NCBI RefSeq assembly: GCF_009834785.1 | Contig: NZ_WUYX01000066.1 | Location: forward strand, 517-33,180 | DNA from: Natronorubrum halalkaliphilum | GTDB lineage: Archaea; Halobacteriota; Halobacteria; Halobacteriales; Natrialbaceae | Length of the DNA stretch: 32,664 nucleotides | Direction: 5' to 3' | Shown here: positions 22,078 through 30,194 of the stretch, piece after piece | Position numbering within the stretch: the stretch's first letter is position 1 | How the letters are laid out: each line of letters opens with the position of its first letter | Program-made: the position numbers and the translations under genes | Notes under the pieces: model-generated | What the model was told of the DNA's origin: nothing | Database searches by the model: none | The model's input: only the letters and a program-made list of their open reading frames with translations

Positions 22078-22159
22078 ATACGGATTGCTGTAACTATGTA
22101 CCGACGATCACCAGGGACGGGGTCGGTGATCGGCGGTAATTGACTACAGTAAACCGTAT
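22078..22159. repeat. 82-bp MITE-like hairpin element, copy B
   Basis: Same length as copy A (11116-11197). Compared with A, the two arms are exchanged and inverted (3 differences over about 70 arm bases), while the 12-base loop keeps the plus-strand order of A (AGGGACGGGGTC, one difference). The left flank is ACTG, as in copy A. Confidence 0.75.
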
Positions 22160-22177
22160 GGTGGACGAGAGACCGTA

Positions 22178-22954
22178 CTAATCCAATAGCTCTCGATACT
22201 GCTCGACGACGTCGTCGTCCGGTACCCCGTCGAACCGGAGTTCGCCGTCGACGAGGACGGTGAGGCGATCGAGTGTCTCGGCGAACGCGGCGACGTTGTG
22301 CGTCGAGATGACGATCGTCCGATCGTCTCGCCGGTAGTCCTCGAGAAAGGCCCTGATACGCCGTCTCGAGTAGTCGTCGACGTCGGCCAGCGGCTCGTCG
22401 AGCAACAGGAACTGGGGCCGCTTGACCAGCGCGAGCCCGAGATCGAGCTTCTTTCGGAACCCGCCGGATAGCTCGCCGGCCCGTCGATCCGCGGCCGGTT
22501 CGAGGCGGAGTTCCGCGAGCAGCGTCTCGATCCAGGACGCGGGGGGTGGATCGTCCCCGAAGCCGCGGAAGATTTCGAGGTTCTCCCGGACGGTCAGATC
22601 GGGGTAGAACCGCGGCTCCTGAAAGCTGTAGCCGACGGTGACGGCGTCGTCCCGCTCAATTCGACCGCTCGAGGGGCGGACGAGTCCGGCGAGCAGCGCG
22701 AACAGGGTCGTCTTTCCGGAGCCGTTCGGGCCGATCAGGCCGTGGAACGTTCCCGGCCGGAACTCGAGGGTGAGGTCCTCGAGTGCGGTCGTTTCGCCGT
22801 ACCGTTTCGTCACGTCGGTGAGGGCGAGCGTGCCGGTGTTGCGGTCGGCGTCGCCGTCGACGTCGGCGCTGGTGTCCGCGCCCTGCCCGCGGCTCCGACG
22901 GTCGGTGACGTCGGCATTGGCGTCAGCGTCGAGATCCGAGTCGGTATCAGTCAC
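22178..22954 (-). CDS. ABC transporter ATP-binding protein, 258 aa
   Basis: After an acidic, low-complexity leader of about 40 residues, the ATPase domain shows Walker A GPNGSGKTT (75-83), the Q-loop Q112 (SFQEPRF), signature ELSGGF (161-166), Walker B FLLLDEP (182-188) and the H-loop H219 (STHN). It is of the type that powers ABC-2 exporters. The start lies 3 bases after the permease stop, so the genes form one operon. The exported substrate is unknown. The leader is longer than usual and may be a wrong start, but no internal Met is obvious. Confidence 0.93.
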   Translation of the reverse strand: MTDTDSDLDADANADVTDRRSRGQGADTSADVDGDADRNTGTLALTDVTKRYGETTALEDLTLEFRPGTFHGLIGPNGSGKTTLFALLAGLVRPSSGRIERDDAVTVGYSFQEPRFYPDLTVRENLEIFRGFGDDPPPASWIETLLAELRLEPAADRRAGELSGGFRKKLDLGLALVKRPQFLLLDEPLADVDDYSRRRIRAFLEDYRRDDRTIVISTHNVAAFAETLDRLTVLVDGELRFDGVPDDDVVEQYRELLD

Positions 22955-22957
22955 GAA

Positions 22958-24022
22958 TTATCGCCTCCGCTGGTAGACGATCAGCGCGAGTTTCAGGGCG
23001 ACGAGCGAGGCGAGCGCCGTCGCCGCGAGCCAGAGCAGGTAGTCCGCGTACAGCGAGGCCGGGGCGTCCCGAAGCATCGTACTCCGGGTCGTGATCGCCG
23101 AGTAGTGGGTCGGCAGCGCTCGCGAGACCGTTCGGTGGGTCGTCGAAAAGAAACCGGCCGGATAGACGAGACTCGAGAGGCCGAAGACGCCAAGTACCAG
23201 CCCGAGGTTCGCGAACAGTGCGGACTGTCGAAGGCCGAGTGCGAAGAGGACGGCCAGTCCGATCGCGGCCAGATAGAGGAACGTCAGGCCCAGCACGGCG
23301 AGGGTCATCGGCGACAGCGCGGCCACGTCGTAGCCGAGCCACGCCGCCGTCGCAGCGACGACCGCCACCGGGATCGCGAGCGCCGCGCCGTAGAAGAGGA
23401 GTTTACTCGCCAGGACGGTATCGAGCCGGGATTCGGTCTGGAGTCGGTCGAGTACCAGCCGCTCGGAGCGAACCTGATAGGGGAGATAGAGCAGCGCGTA
23501 GACCGTGACGAACGCGAACAGTCCCGTGGGTACGAGGAACTCCGAGAGGCTGCGCGGCTCCCCGACGCGGTCGTGCTCGACGCTGATTTCCGCCGGAAGC
23601 GACCGATCGAACTCGGACTCGGCGAGGTCGACGCTCTCGTTGATGGGCTCTTCGAAGGGGACGAAGGCGTGATCGGAGACGATGGTCACGTTCGCCGTCG
23701 CGCTCTCGTTCATCACGTCACCCGGGAGGTGGACCACCAGATACACCTCCTCGCGCTGGAGCGCTTTGCGTGCCTCGTCCGGCGAGTCGTACTGGATCGG
23801 TGTCGCGAACGCGGTCACCCCCGCCTCGGCGATCGCGAGGTCGTCCTCGGTCGCATCCTCCTGAGCGACGAGGCCGACCGGGACGTCGCGCGGGATCGTC
23901 TGCTCGAAAACGGCCGTTCCGGCGACGATTCCGCCGGGAAGCAAAACGAGAAGGACGATCACGAGCCTCAGATTCCGCCGGACGGCAATCGTCTCCTTTC
24001 GCAACAGCGCGAGCAGATCCAC
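22958..24022 (-). CDS. ABC-2-type exporter permease, 354 aa
   Basis: The first TM follows MDLLALLRKETIAVRRN. A large extracellular domain of roughly 130 residues follows (VPVGLVAQEDATEDDLAIAE...), typical of ABC-2 permeases, and then five hydrophobic segments in the C-terminal half. The GTG at 24022 is chosen because GAGGTG lies about 8 bases upstream and it sits just after the stop of the lipoprotein gene; the longer frame overlaps that gene. It pairs with the ATPase gene downstream. Confidence 0.88.
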   Translation of the reverse strand: MDLLALLRKETIAVRRNLRLVIVLLVLLPGGIVAGTAVFEQTIPRDVPVGLVAQEDATEDDLAIAEAGVTAFATPIQYDSPDEARKALQREEVYLVVHLPGDVMNESATANVTIVSDHAFVPFEEPINESVDLAESEFDRSLPAEISVEHDRVGEPRSLSEFLVPTGLFAFVTVYALLYLPYQVRSERLVLDRLQTESRLDTVLASKLLFYGAALAIPVAVVAATAAWLGYDVAALSPMTLAVLGLTFLYLAAIGLAVLFALGLRQSALFANLGLVLGVFGLSSLVYPAGFFSTTHRTVSRALPTHYSAITTRSTMLRDAPASLYADYLLWLAATALASLVALKLALIVYQRRR

Positions 24023-24026
24023 CCGC

Positions 24027-25034
24027 TTACACCTCGTCGAGCAGCGCGAAGACGACGTCCGCATCGCCTTCGTAGTCGAGTTCGACCACCGCTCCGGTGC
24101 GCTCGAGGGAAACGTCGTCGCGCGCATCGGCGAACTCCTCGTCGAGTCCGGCCAGAGCCGCGATCGCCCCGTTCGTGACCGACTCGAGTTCCGCGGCGTC
24201 GGCTTCGGTGGGGACGTGTAACGCGAGTTCGATGGCGATCCCGTTCTCGACTGCGGCGTAGCTACGGCCGACGGCCTGCACTTCGTCGAAGATTTCGAAG
24301 TTCAGCCCGTCGGCGAGCGCCTGATACTCCGCGGGAACGAGGGGCCCGGACGGCTCCGACGCGACGGTCAGATGCTCGCCGCGGGCGTCGTCGTACGCGT
24401 CGCGAAGCGTTCCGGCGAGCGGTTCGCCGTCGCCGTCCCGGACGTCGAGCGAGGATCGAACGCCCTCCTCCTCGCCGACGACGAACCGATCGTCGATGAG
24501 GACGCCGAGAAACGGCGGTTCGGGCGCGTCAGAATCGACTTCCGTCGCGTCGACCGGTCGGTACAGTTCGTCGACCTCGGACCGTTCGTACTCGAGGCCC
24601 GTCGTTTCCTCGAGGGAAGCGACGACGTCGGCTTCGGCCCAGTCGCCGTCGACGATGACGTTGCGTCCGGTTGTGTCATCGTCGGTATCCGCGGCGTCCG
24701 CGTCGAACAGGAGTAATTCGTCCGCCTCGAGCGGATCGAGACCGGTTCGCGCTTCGAACGTCGTCGCGACGTCGATGTGGCCGGGTTCGACGGCGGCGAG
24801 TTCCTCGAGGACGTCGTCGTTGCCGTCCGCTGCGATCGTCGCGACGTCGAGTCGCGCGAGGACGGTCGTTTCCGCGGGGACGTGGCTCTCGGGATCGCCG
24901 CTCGCGGTCTCCTCGTCGTCGAGAAAACCGGTACAGCCAGCCGTCACGACGGCCAGCGTAGCGCCGACGCCGGTAAGCAGCGCGCGTCGCGAGCAGCGAG
25001 AGCCGTCGGGATGGCGGGAAGAGCGGGTCAGCAT
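24027..25034 (-). CDS. Tat-exported lipoprotein of the ABC exporter operon, 335 aa
   Basis: The N-terminus has a twin-arginine motif (CSRRALLTGVGATLAVV) and a lipobox TAGC, so after Tat export the Cys should be lipid-modified and the protein tethered to the outer face. The mature protein is very acidic (DDEETASGDPESH...) with no known domain that I can name. It is not a recognisable solute-binding protein. It is the first gene of a three-gene operon (4-base gap to the permease), so it may help the exporter or be its cargo. Homology search is needed to name it. Confidence 0.85.
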   Translation of the reverse strand: MLTRSSRHPDGSRCSRRALLTGVGATLAVVTAGCTGFLDDEETASGDPESHVPAETTVLARLDVATIAADGNDDVLEELAAVEPGHIDVATTFEARTGLDPLEADELLLFDADAADTDDDTTGRNVIVDGDWAEADVVASLEETTGLEYERSEVDELYRPVDATEVDSDAPEPPFLGVLIDDRFVVGEEEGVRSSLDVRDGDGEPLAGTLRDAYDDARGEHLTVASEPSGPLVPAEYQALADGLNFEIFDEVQAVGRSYAAVENGIAIELALHVPTEADAAELESVTNGAIAALAGLDEEFADARDDVSLERTGAVVELDYEGDADVVFALLDEV

Positions 25035-25175
25035 AGTGTCACGTCTCGGAGGCGAGGCTCATTAACGGTTCGGGTGCTCACGACGGCAGCGACGGCGAGA
25101 ACGACGAGAGCGACGAGAGCGGTGATTCGAGCCAGCGTGTCGACCGCCCGGGTCCCAACAGCGTCGCGGAACGAA

Positions 25176-26417
25176 CTACGGGAAGGCGAGCCCGAACTCC
25201 TGTTTAGCGAAACTCGCGAGCAGCGGTACGTCGTCGAGTCCGAGCAGTTTCGTGATCGCGCGGACGTCCCCCCGGTTTGCCTTCGCCAGCGTGTCGTCGT
25301 CGAGTCGGTTGAGGTCGGCCATCAGTTCGTCGTAGCGTTCGTTCGAGGCGAGATAGAGCAGCTTGGTCATCAGCAGCCGCTTTCGCTGGTTCGGCGCGAC
25401 GTCGCGTCGCCAGAGCGTGTCGTACACCTCGAGATTCTCGGCAGTCGGCTCGGTATCGCCGTGTTTGAGACAGCTGTCGGCCGTGACGGCCGCAACCCGG
25501 CCGGACTGCATGCACTTGTTGATCCCTTCCCCCCAGAGCGGATCGACCGAGGGGACGGTGTCGCCGATCGCCATGAACCGATCGGTGTGCATCGTTTCGG
25601 GTGGCTGGATGTGGGCGGAACCGCGGTGTTGCTTGCCCTCGAGTCGCTCGGCGTCGGCAAAGCGGGGATCGGTCTCGAGCCAGTGGGAGAGGTAGTCGTC
25701 GATCGAGAAGTCGTCGCGAGCGTACCGTTCGTGGCTGCCGTTCTGGATGTAACAGAGACCGACCTTGGCGGTGTCATCGCCGGTGTGGAAAATCCACGAG
25801 TAGCCCCCGGGGGCGATCTCGTGGTCCAGTCGGAGCATCATCGTATCGTGGAGGTCCGCAAAGCCGGGCCGGTCGATGTCGATACCCTCGAACTCGTACT
25901 CGATGCCGATGGCGTGGTTTTCCCGTTTGAGGTCGACGACGTCGAGTTTCTTCGCGAGCGGCGCGGCCGGCCCCGTCGCGTCGATGACGATCTCGCCGTA
26001 GACTTCCTCGTCACCGTTGTATCTCACGCCGACGATCTGGCCGTCTTCCATGATCGGCGCGGTGACGCGCGCGTCGAACCGGTACTCCGCGCCGTCAGCG
26101 CGGCTATCCTCGACGAGGAACCGTTTGAAGTCGGCGAACTCGAGCACCGCTCCCGGCTGTTCGCGGACGTAGTGGTCGGTCGGCGACTCGAGGACGACGC
26201 TGTCGGTGTACTGCATTACGACGTCGTCTGGGATGCCGAAAGAGGCCATCATGGAGGGGAACGTCCCCGCGGTCGACTTGTTGCTCTGGCGCGGGAACTC
26301 GTCTTCGGACTCGGTCTCGAGGACTACAACGTCGTATCCCCGGGCAGCGAGGTCGCGTGCACACTGGCCGCCGGCCGGGCCGGCACCAGCGATAACCACA
26401 TCGTAGCGGTTGTTCAT
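25176..26417 (-). CDS. Geranylgeranyl-reductase-family FAD oxidoreductase, about 413 aa
   Basis: The N-terminus has the FAD-binding loop GAGPAGG, and later the family motif FMAIGDTVPSVDPLWGEGI (the second FAD contact). Related enzymes saturate the isoprenoid chains of archaeal lipids (digeranylgeranylglycerophospholipid reductase) or other polyprenyl groups, so a role in lipid or quinone side-chain reduction is likely but not proven. Haloarchaea have several paralogues. The ATG at 26417 (MNNRYDVVIAGAG) places the FAD loop at the usual distance; the ATG at 26444 would add nine residues. It is a single gene. Confidence 0.88.
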   Translation of the reverse strand: MNNRYDVVIAGAGPAGGQCARDLAARGYDVVVLETESEDEFPRQSNKSTAGTFPSMMASFGIPDDVVMQYTDSVVLESPTDHYVREQPGAVLEFADFKRFLVEDSRADGAEYRFDARVTAPIMEDGQIVGVRYNGDEEVYGEIVIDATGPAAPLAKKLDVVDLKRENHAIGIEYEFEGIDIDRPGFADLHDTMMLRLDHEIAPGGYSWIFHTGDDTAKVGLCYIQNGSHERYARDDFSIDDYLSHWLETDPRFADAERLEGKQHRGSAHIQPPETMHTDRFMAIGDTVPSVDPLWGEGINKCMQSGRVAAVTADSCLKHGDTEPTAENLEVYDTLWRRDVAPNQRKRLLMTKLLYLASNERYDELMADLNRLDDDTLAKANRGDVRAITKLLGLDDVPLLASFAKQEFGLAFP

Positions 26418-26585
26418 ATCGTCGAGACTATTTCGGAGCCTCATTAGTTTATTCAGTCGCGGCTGATTGTCCGCTTCGATTCGAGTGACCGATTCGAGTG
26501 ACTGTCAGTGCCCAGCATACCGGCCCGGAGACCAGCGAGGAAACGGTGCCGGTAGCGCCTGCAACGGGGGTAACACGGGTTTCAC

Positions 26586-26668
26586 ACGGACGGCTGTATC
26601 GAGTTATCGGCGCAACCACGGACGGGCTGTGGCCGTGGCTGCGCCGGTACTGAGGTCCAGGAGACCGC
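26586..26668. repeat. Degenerate dispersed repeat just downstream of a usp gene
   Basis: Shares with 29070-29146 the blocks GCTGTAYCGA, CAACCAC, GGCTGCRCCGGTACTGA and AGGAGACCGC, and shares GCTGTAYCGAG and CCACGG...GGGCTGTGG with 22019-22077. The block lies immediately after the stop codon of the UspA gene (26670-27086, minus strand). Confidence 0.5.
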
Positions 26669-26669
26669 C

Positions 26670-27086
26670 TCAGCGAACGATCGTCACGGGAACGGACGCT
26701 CGACGAACGATCCGTTCCGCGACGCTGCCGAGGAGCACTCTCGAGACGCCCGACCGACCGTGGCTGCCGACGACGATGCGATCGACGTCGCGTTCGGCGG
26801 CGTAGTCGACGATCGCCGACGCGGGCTGGCCGACCAGCAACTCCGTCGTGATCTCGCAGCCGTGTTCGGCGGCGCGCTCCCGGGCCTCGTCGAACAGTTC
26901 GGTCGCGTCCGCACGCTGGCGCTCGTGCATTGCCTCCGTGCCGAGGTGTGCGAACTCGCCGTAGCCGCTCCGAGTCAGGTCGGCGACGTGAACGACGGTG
27001 AGATCGTCCTCGGGGTGTTCCGCGAGCGCGTACTCGAGGGCCGCCCACCCCGGCTCCGAGTTGTCGAGAGCCACCAGTAGCTCCAT
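26670..27086 (-). CDS. UspA universal stress protein, 138 aa
   Basis: Starts MELLVALDNSEPGWAALEYA with Asp in the nucleotide loop and ends with VGSHGRSGVSRVLLGSVAE followed by the terminal strand VPVTIVR. The signature G-x2-G-x9-GS is complete, so ATP binding is expected. Length is standard. It is the fourth UspA-type gene in the window and shows no close similarity to the sister pair at 10.6-11.8 kb. The upstream spacer is long (about 630 bases). Confidence 0.93.
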   Translation of the reverse strand: MELLVALDNSEPGWAALEYALAEHPEDDLTVVHVADLTRSGYGEFAHLGTEAMHERQRADATELFDEARERAAEHGCEITTELLVGQPASAIVDYAAERDVDRIVVGSHGRSGVSRVLLGSVAERIVRRASVPVTIVR

Positions 27087-27715
27087 GCGAAACGGTTGTC
27101 AGAGGAACTACTTGAGTAGTTCCCTCGGTAGCACGGACCGTATGCGCGGGCCGAACGCGAACGTCTCGAGAGACACCTAGATCGGTCACTACGAACGTCT
27201 CGGTAGCGGATTGCATTGTTATCGGTACGCTACAGCCGTCCAGTCCCGGATTTCGAGCCTGCTGTCTCGATCCGACGGTTCGAAAAGCGAGATTGGGAAC
27301 GCGGCCGCACCGAGTATTCGACGATTCAGGAGCTGACGGATTGGTGGTCACTGTTTCCGAACGACCAGTGTTTCGTCATCGCGAGTAAGCAACCATCGTT
27401 TCGTCATCGCAAGCCCGACCGACGCTCGCTCGAGACGGCTGTCGCGGTCCGCAGTCGAAACTCGTTGTTATACTGTCGGACAGCAGTCAATACGAAGCCG
27501 ATCGTGAATTCGGGGTCGTCGCCCACGGTGACAACCCCAGCAAAACGATCGGATTCACGTCGGTCTGTCCAACAGTATTACCGCACGGGCGGACTTCGGC
27601 TGGCCGACGGAACGCCCCGTTCCCGTCCGGACTGGGGTCTCTGAGCGGACGGCTTGCAAGTCCAACGACAGCAGTAACAGGCGTGCTCGAGGTATGGTAG
27701 TGAGACTCTCGCACG
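27087..27715. other. Long non-coding stretch between usp and nrfD with a MITE-like inverted repeat
   Basis: The plus-strand open frame 27216-27644 has no recognisable domain and spans the inverted repeat, so I do not call it a gene. A short direct repeat, GTTTCGTCATCGC, occurs at 27370-27382 and 27398-27410. A 109-bp imperfect inverted repeat lies at 27470-27578. A TACAGCCGTCC block near 27231 resembles part of the dispersed repeat family. The remainder shows nothing identifiable. Confidence 0.5.
27470..27578. repeat. MITE-like imperfect inverted repeat, 109 bp
   Basis: ATACTGTCGGACAG (27470-27483) matches the reverse complement of CTGTCCAACAGTAT (27565-27578) with one mismatch. Inside, CCGATCGT and ACGATCGG pair perfectly, and GGGGT pairs with ACCCC near the centre. 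The nested arms give a long hairpin of about 45 bp per arm with gaps. No coding content. It probably belongs to a non-autonomous element; target-site duplication not clear. Confidence 0.55.
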
Positions 27716-29065
27716 ATGAGTACGAAAACGCCGCGGAAGGCCGATATCCTCCGGCCGATACAAAACACGTCGACGAAGTACTTCGCCCTGTTCGCCGTCG
27801 CCGGGGTGGCGTTCGGTCTGTTCCTACTCGGCTGGCTCTATCAGCTCTATCAGGGGATGGTCGTCACCGGGTTGTCGGACTGGGGCACCGGCGGCGGCGT
27901 GACCTGGGGACTGTACATCGGCGCGTTCATCTGGTGGGTCGGGATCGCTCACGGGGGGATCATCCTCTCGGCAGCAGTCAGATTGCTCGGGATGGAACGC
28001 TACATGCCGGTCGCCCGCCTGGCCGAGTTACTGACGATCGCCGGCCTCTCCGCGGCCGGCTTTTACATCGTCATTCACCTGGGCCGGCCGGACCGGATGG
28101 TTACGAGCATCATCACCCACTATCACATTACGATCCACAACTCGCCGTTGGTGTGGGACGTGACCGTCATTACGGCTTACTTCGTGCTGACGGCGACCTA
28201 CCTCGCGCTGACGCTCCGATACGACATCAGCAGGCTGCGCGACGACCTGCCGGATCACTTCGGCCCCGTCTACCGATTCATGACCATCGGCTACAGCGAG
28301 AACGAGGACGAGATCGTCGAGCGGATGGTCTGGTGGCTCGCGCTGGCAATCATCATCATGGCGCCGCTCTTGCTTCATGGCGGCGTCATTCCGTGGCTGT
28401 TCGCACTGATCCCGACGATGCCCGGCTGGTTCGGGGCCATCCAGGGCCCGCAGTTCCTCACGATCGCCCTCACGTCGGCGATCAGCGGCGTGATTCTCCT
28501 CTCCTACGCGTTCCGATGGGCCTACAACTGGGACCACATCATCACCGACGACATCTTCCGCGGACTCACGCTGTGGCTCGGCTTCTTCTCGATGCTGTTT
28601 CTGTGGCTCCAGCTCCAGCAGATCACTACCGGCTCGTTCGCCGCCCCCGACGACCTGAGCTACGTCTGGTCGGCGACGCTCTCACACCCCATCTATCTCG
28701 TCGCGATGGGGCTGGTCGGAGCGGTCCTCGCCTTCATTTTCGCCCAGACGATCCGCCCCGCGCTGTTCAGCAAGGAACGCGCCGTCGTCTGCGGCGTCGC
28801 CGTGCTCACTGCGACGCTCCTCGAGAAGATCCTCTTCGTCGTCGAGGGGCTGATGTACCCGACGATGGACATCTACGGCGCGACGCCGGGCGACTACTTC
28901 CCGAGTCTCATCGAAATCGCCTCCGTAATCGGGACGATCGGAATGGTGATACTGATCTTTCTGACCGTCGCCAAGCTCTTCCCGGTGGTCGAACTCCACG
29001 CGATCGAACATCTCCGAGAGAAGCAAGAACACGAACAGGAACGCGAGACGGCGACCCACGACTGA
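27716..29065 (+). CDS. NrfD/PsrC-family membrane protein (quinone-linked anchor subunit), 449 aa
   Basis: About ten hydrophobic segments and typical NrfD/PsrC motifs are seen, for example GAFIWWVGIAHGGIILSAAV and GFYIVIHLGRPDR. Family members are the membrane subunits of molybdenum or Fe-S oxidoreductases (polysulfide, nitrite, DMSO and similar reductases) and exchange electrons with menaquinone. Both the Fe-S subunit and a catalytic subunit are missing from the neighbourhood, so the partner must be encoded elsewhere. The C-terminus is polar and cytoplasmic-looking. The TGA at 29063 overlaps the start of a repeat element. Confidence 0.9.
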   Translation: MSTKTPRKADILRPIQNTSTKYFALFAVAGVAFGLFLLGWLYQLYQGMVVTGLSDWGTGGGVTWGLYIGAFIWWVGIAHGGIILSAAVRLLGMERYMPVARLAELLTIAGLSAAGFYIVIHLGRPDRMVTSIITHYHITIHNSPLVWDVTVITAYFVLTATYLALTLRYDISRLRDDLPDHFGPVYRFMTIGYSENEDEIVERMVWWLALAIIIMAPLLLHGGVIPWLFALIPTMPGWFGAIQGPQFLTIALTSAISGVILLSYAFRWAYNWDHIITDDIFRGLTLWLGFFSMLFLWLQLQQITTGSFAAPDDLSYVWSATLSHPIYLVAMGLVGAVLAFIFAQTIRPALFSKERAVVCGVAVLTATLLEKILFVVEGLMYPTMDIYGATPGDYFPSLIEIASVIGTIGMVILIFLTVAKLFPVVELHAIEHLREKQEHEQERETATHD

Positions 29066-29146
29066 TACGGTTTGCTGTACCGATGTACCCGTACAACCAC
29101 AGATCGTCTTCGGGCTGCACCGGTACTGACGTTTAGGAGACCGCAC
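29065..29146. repeat. Repeat element at the nrfD stop codon
   Basis: Begins ATACGGTTTGCTGTACCGAT, matching the first about 15 bases of hairpin copies A and B, with the same ACTG flank. The remainder (CAACCAC, GGGCTGCACCGGTACTGACG, AGGAGACCGC) matches 26586-26668 instead. It therefore links the hairpin family and the degenerate repeat family. The first base is the A of the nrfD TGA. The right limit is approximate. Confidence 0.5.
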
Positions 29147-29167
29147 GAGGCGGGCTACTGCGGCAAT

Positions 29168-29854
29168 TCACTCGAGTTCGTCCGGAACAGCGGCCGCGAT
29201 CGACCGGAGCCACGCCGCTCGATCGTCGGCTGCAAGCGCCGCCGAGGCTGCCCCCGTCGCGTCCACGCCGCAATCGAAGGCCCGTTCGACGTCCTCGGCC
29301 GTCCGAATCCCGCCGCCGACGAAGACGCTCGTTCGCGAGTTCTCGGCCGCGACCATATCGACGAACGACTCGATGCGTTCGGGATGGGACCGGACCATGC
29401 CGTCCTCGCTGGCGATATCGCCGGGCCGCTCGAAGAGCAGACAGTCGGGATCGAACGTCAGCGCGGCCCGCCCCAGTTCGAGGCCGTCCACGCAGACGAT
29501 CGTCTCGAGGTCGAGGTCGGCACAGCGGTCGATCAGCGGCGGCACGTCGGCGAACGCGTCCTCGTTCTCGGGATGGTTGATACAGGCGGCGTCAGCGCCG
29601 GCCGCGGCGACCGCCTCGAGCGTCGTCTCTCCCATCGCGGCATCCTCGCGGCGCGTCGCGGACTGCGCGACGATCGGGAGCGCCGTCCGGTCGGCGACGA
29701 GCCGAACGTCTGGCTGATGCGGGGCGACGGCAAAGCGGCACCCGGTTTCGTCTCGGACGCGCTCGATCGTTCGCGCGAACGCGAGTCCGTCGTCGCCGAC
29801 GGTGCTACTGGCCGTCTTGAAATTGAGCAAGAAGTACGGATACTCGAGCGCCAT
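29168..29854 (-). CDS. Triosephosphate-isomerase-like protein, 228 aa
   Basis: All three catalytic positions of triosephosphate isomerase have counterparts: Lys in NFK (N11, K13), His in INHPE (H94) and Glu in FERPGDIAS (E142, corresponding to the YEP-type loop). The phosphate-binding FVGGGIRTAEDVERA (from 178) is present. The sequence departs from the usual archaeal enzyme elsewhere (for example LLNFKTASSTVG), so it may be a paralogue with a changed substrate rather than the housekeeping enzyme. It is 9 bases downstream of a 49-residue small gene and probably co-transcribed with it. The fold assignment is firm; the substrate is uncertain. Confidence 0.75.
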   Translation of the reverse strand: MALEYPYFLLNFKTASSTVGDDGLAFARTIERVRDETGCRFAVAPHQPDVRLVADRTALPIVAQSATRREDAAMGETTLEAVAAAGADAACINHPENEDAFADVPPLIDRCADLDLETIVCVDGLELGRAALTFDPDCLLFERPGDIASEDGMVRSHPERIESFVDMVAAENSRTSVFVGGGIRTAEDVERAFDCGVDATGAASAALAADDRAAWLRSIAAAVPDELE

Positions 29855-29863
29855 CGGCCACGG

Positions 29864-30013
29864 TCACTCGGAGTACCCTTCCTGCAGGAACGCGCCTTCG
29901 GTCTCGTAGATCGTGAGGAGTTCCTCGAGAAACTCCTCGTAGGACTCACCCTCCTCGCAGTGGCTGTCGAGTCGGTCCTTCATGTCGTCGGTGATCTCGA
30001 TCGTGTGGGGCAT
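29864..30013 (-). CDS. 49-residue ribbon-helix-helix-like protein (DUF7557 type)
   Basis: Translation begins MPHTIEITDDMKDRLDSHCE and ends EGAFLQEGYSE. A beta strand followed by two charged helices is the layout of RHH proteins such as small antitoxins, and the EEFLEELLTIYETEG segment matches the haloarchaeal DUF7557 type as I remember it. It is too short for many gene callers. It starts 182 bases from the divergent PRC-barrel gene and ends 9 bases before the TIM-like gene. No toxin-like gene is beside it. A DNA-binding role is inference. Confidence 0.75.
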   Translation of the reverse strand: MPHTIEITDDMKDRLDSHCEEGESYEEFLEELLTIYETEGAFLQEGYSE

Positions 30014-30194
30014 TGGTGACACGAAGCAGGTGCTTCGAGCGTACTGTCGTCGCCCGTCGCCAAATAGTCCGGGGACGCATGTGCATACGGTCGCCAGACG
30101 GCCGCATCGGCGGCGAGACCGACCGGTGACCAGCTATCGGCGACCGGCACGAGACGGCCCGAACGTTATCCGAGTCGTCGTGATAGCATCCGGT

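Noticed and set aside
22742-24178. 478-codon plus-strand open frame
   Set aside because: Antisense to the ABC ATPase and permease; Arg/Glu-rich low-complexity translation.
25035-25175. Minus-strand stretch reading LARITALVALVVLAVAAVV, a possible TM micro-protein
   Set aside because: No start codon in frame before the hydrophobic stretch.
24777-26447. 556-codon plus-strand open frame
   Set aside because: Antisense to the lipoprotein and flavoprotein genes, which have clear motifs on the other strand.
27216-27644. 142-codon plus-strand open frame in the usp-nrfD spacer
   Set aside because: No domain, basic composition unlike the acidic neighbours, and it runs through an inverted repeat element.
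27694-29136. 480-codon plus-strand frame overlapping nrfD
   Set aside because: Arg/His/Pro-rich frame-shifted reading of nrfD without hydrophobic segments.
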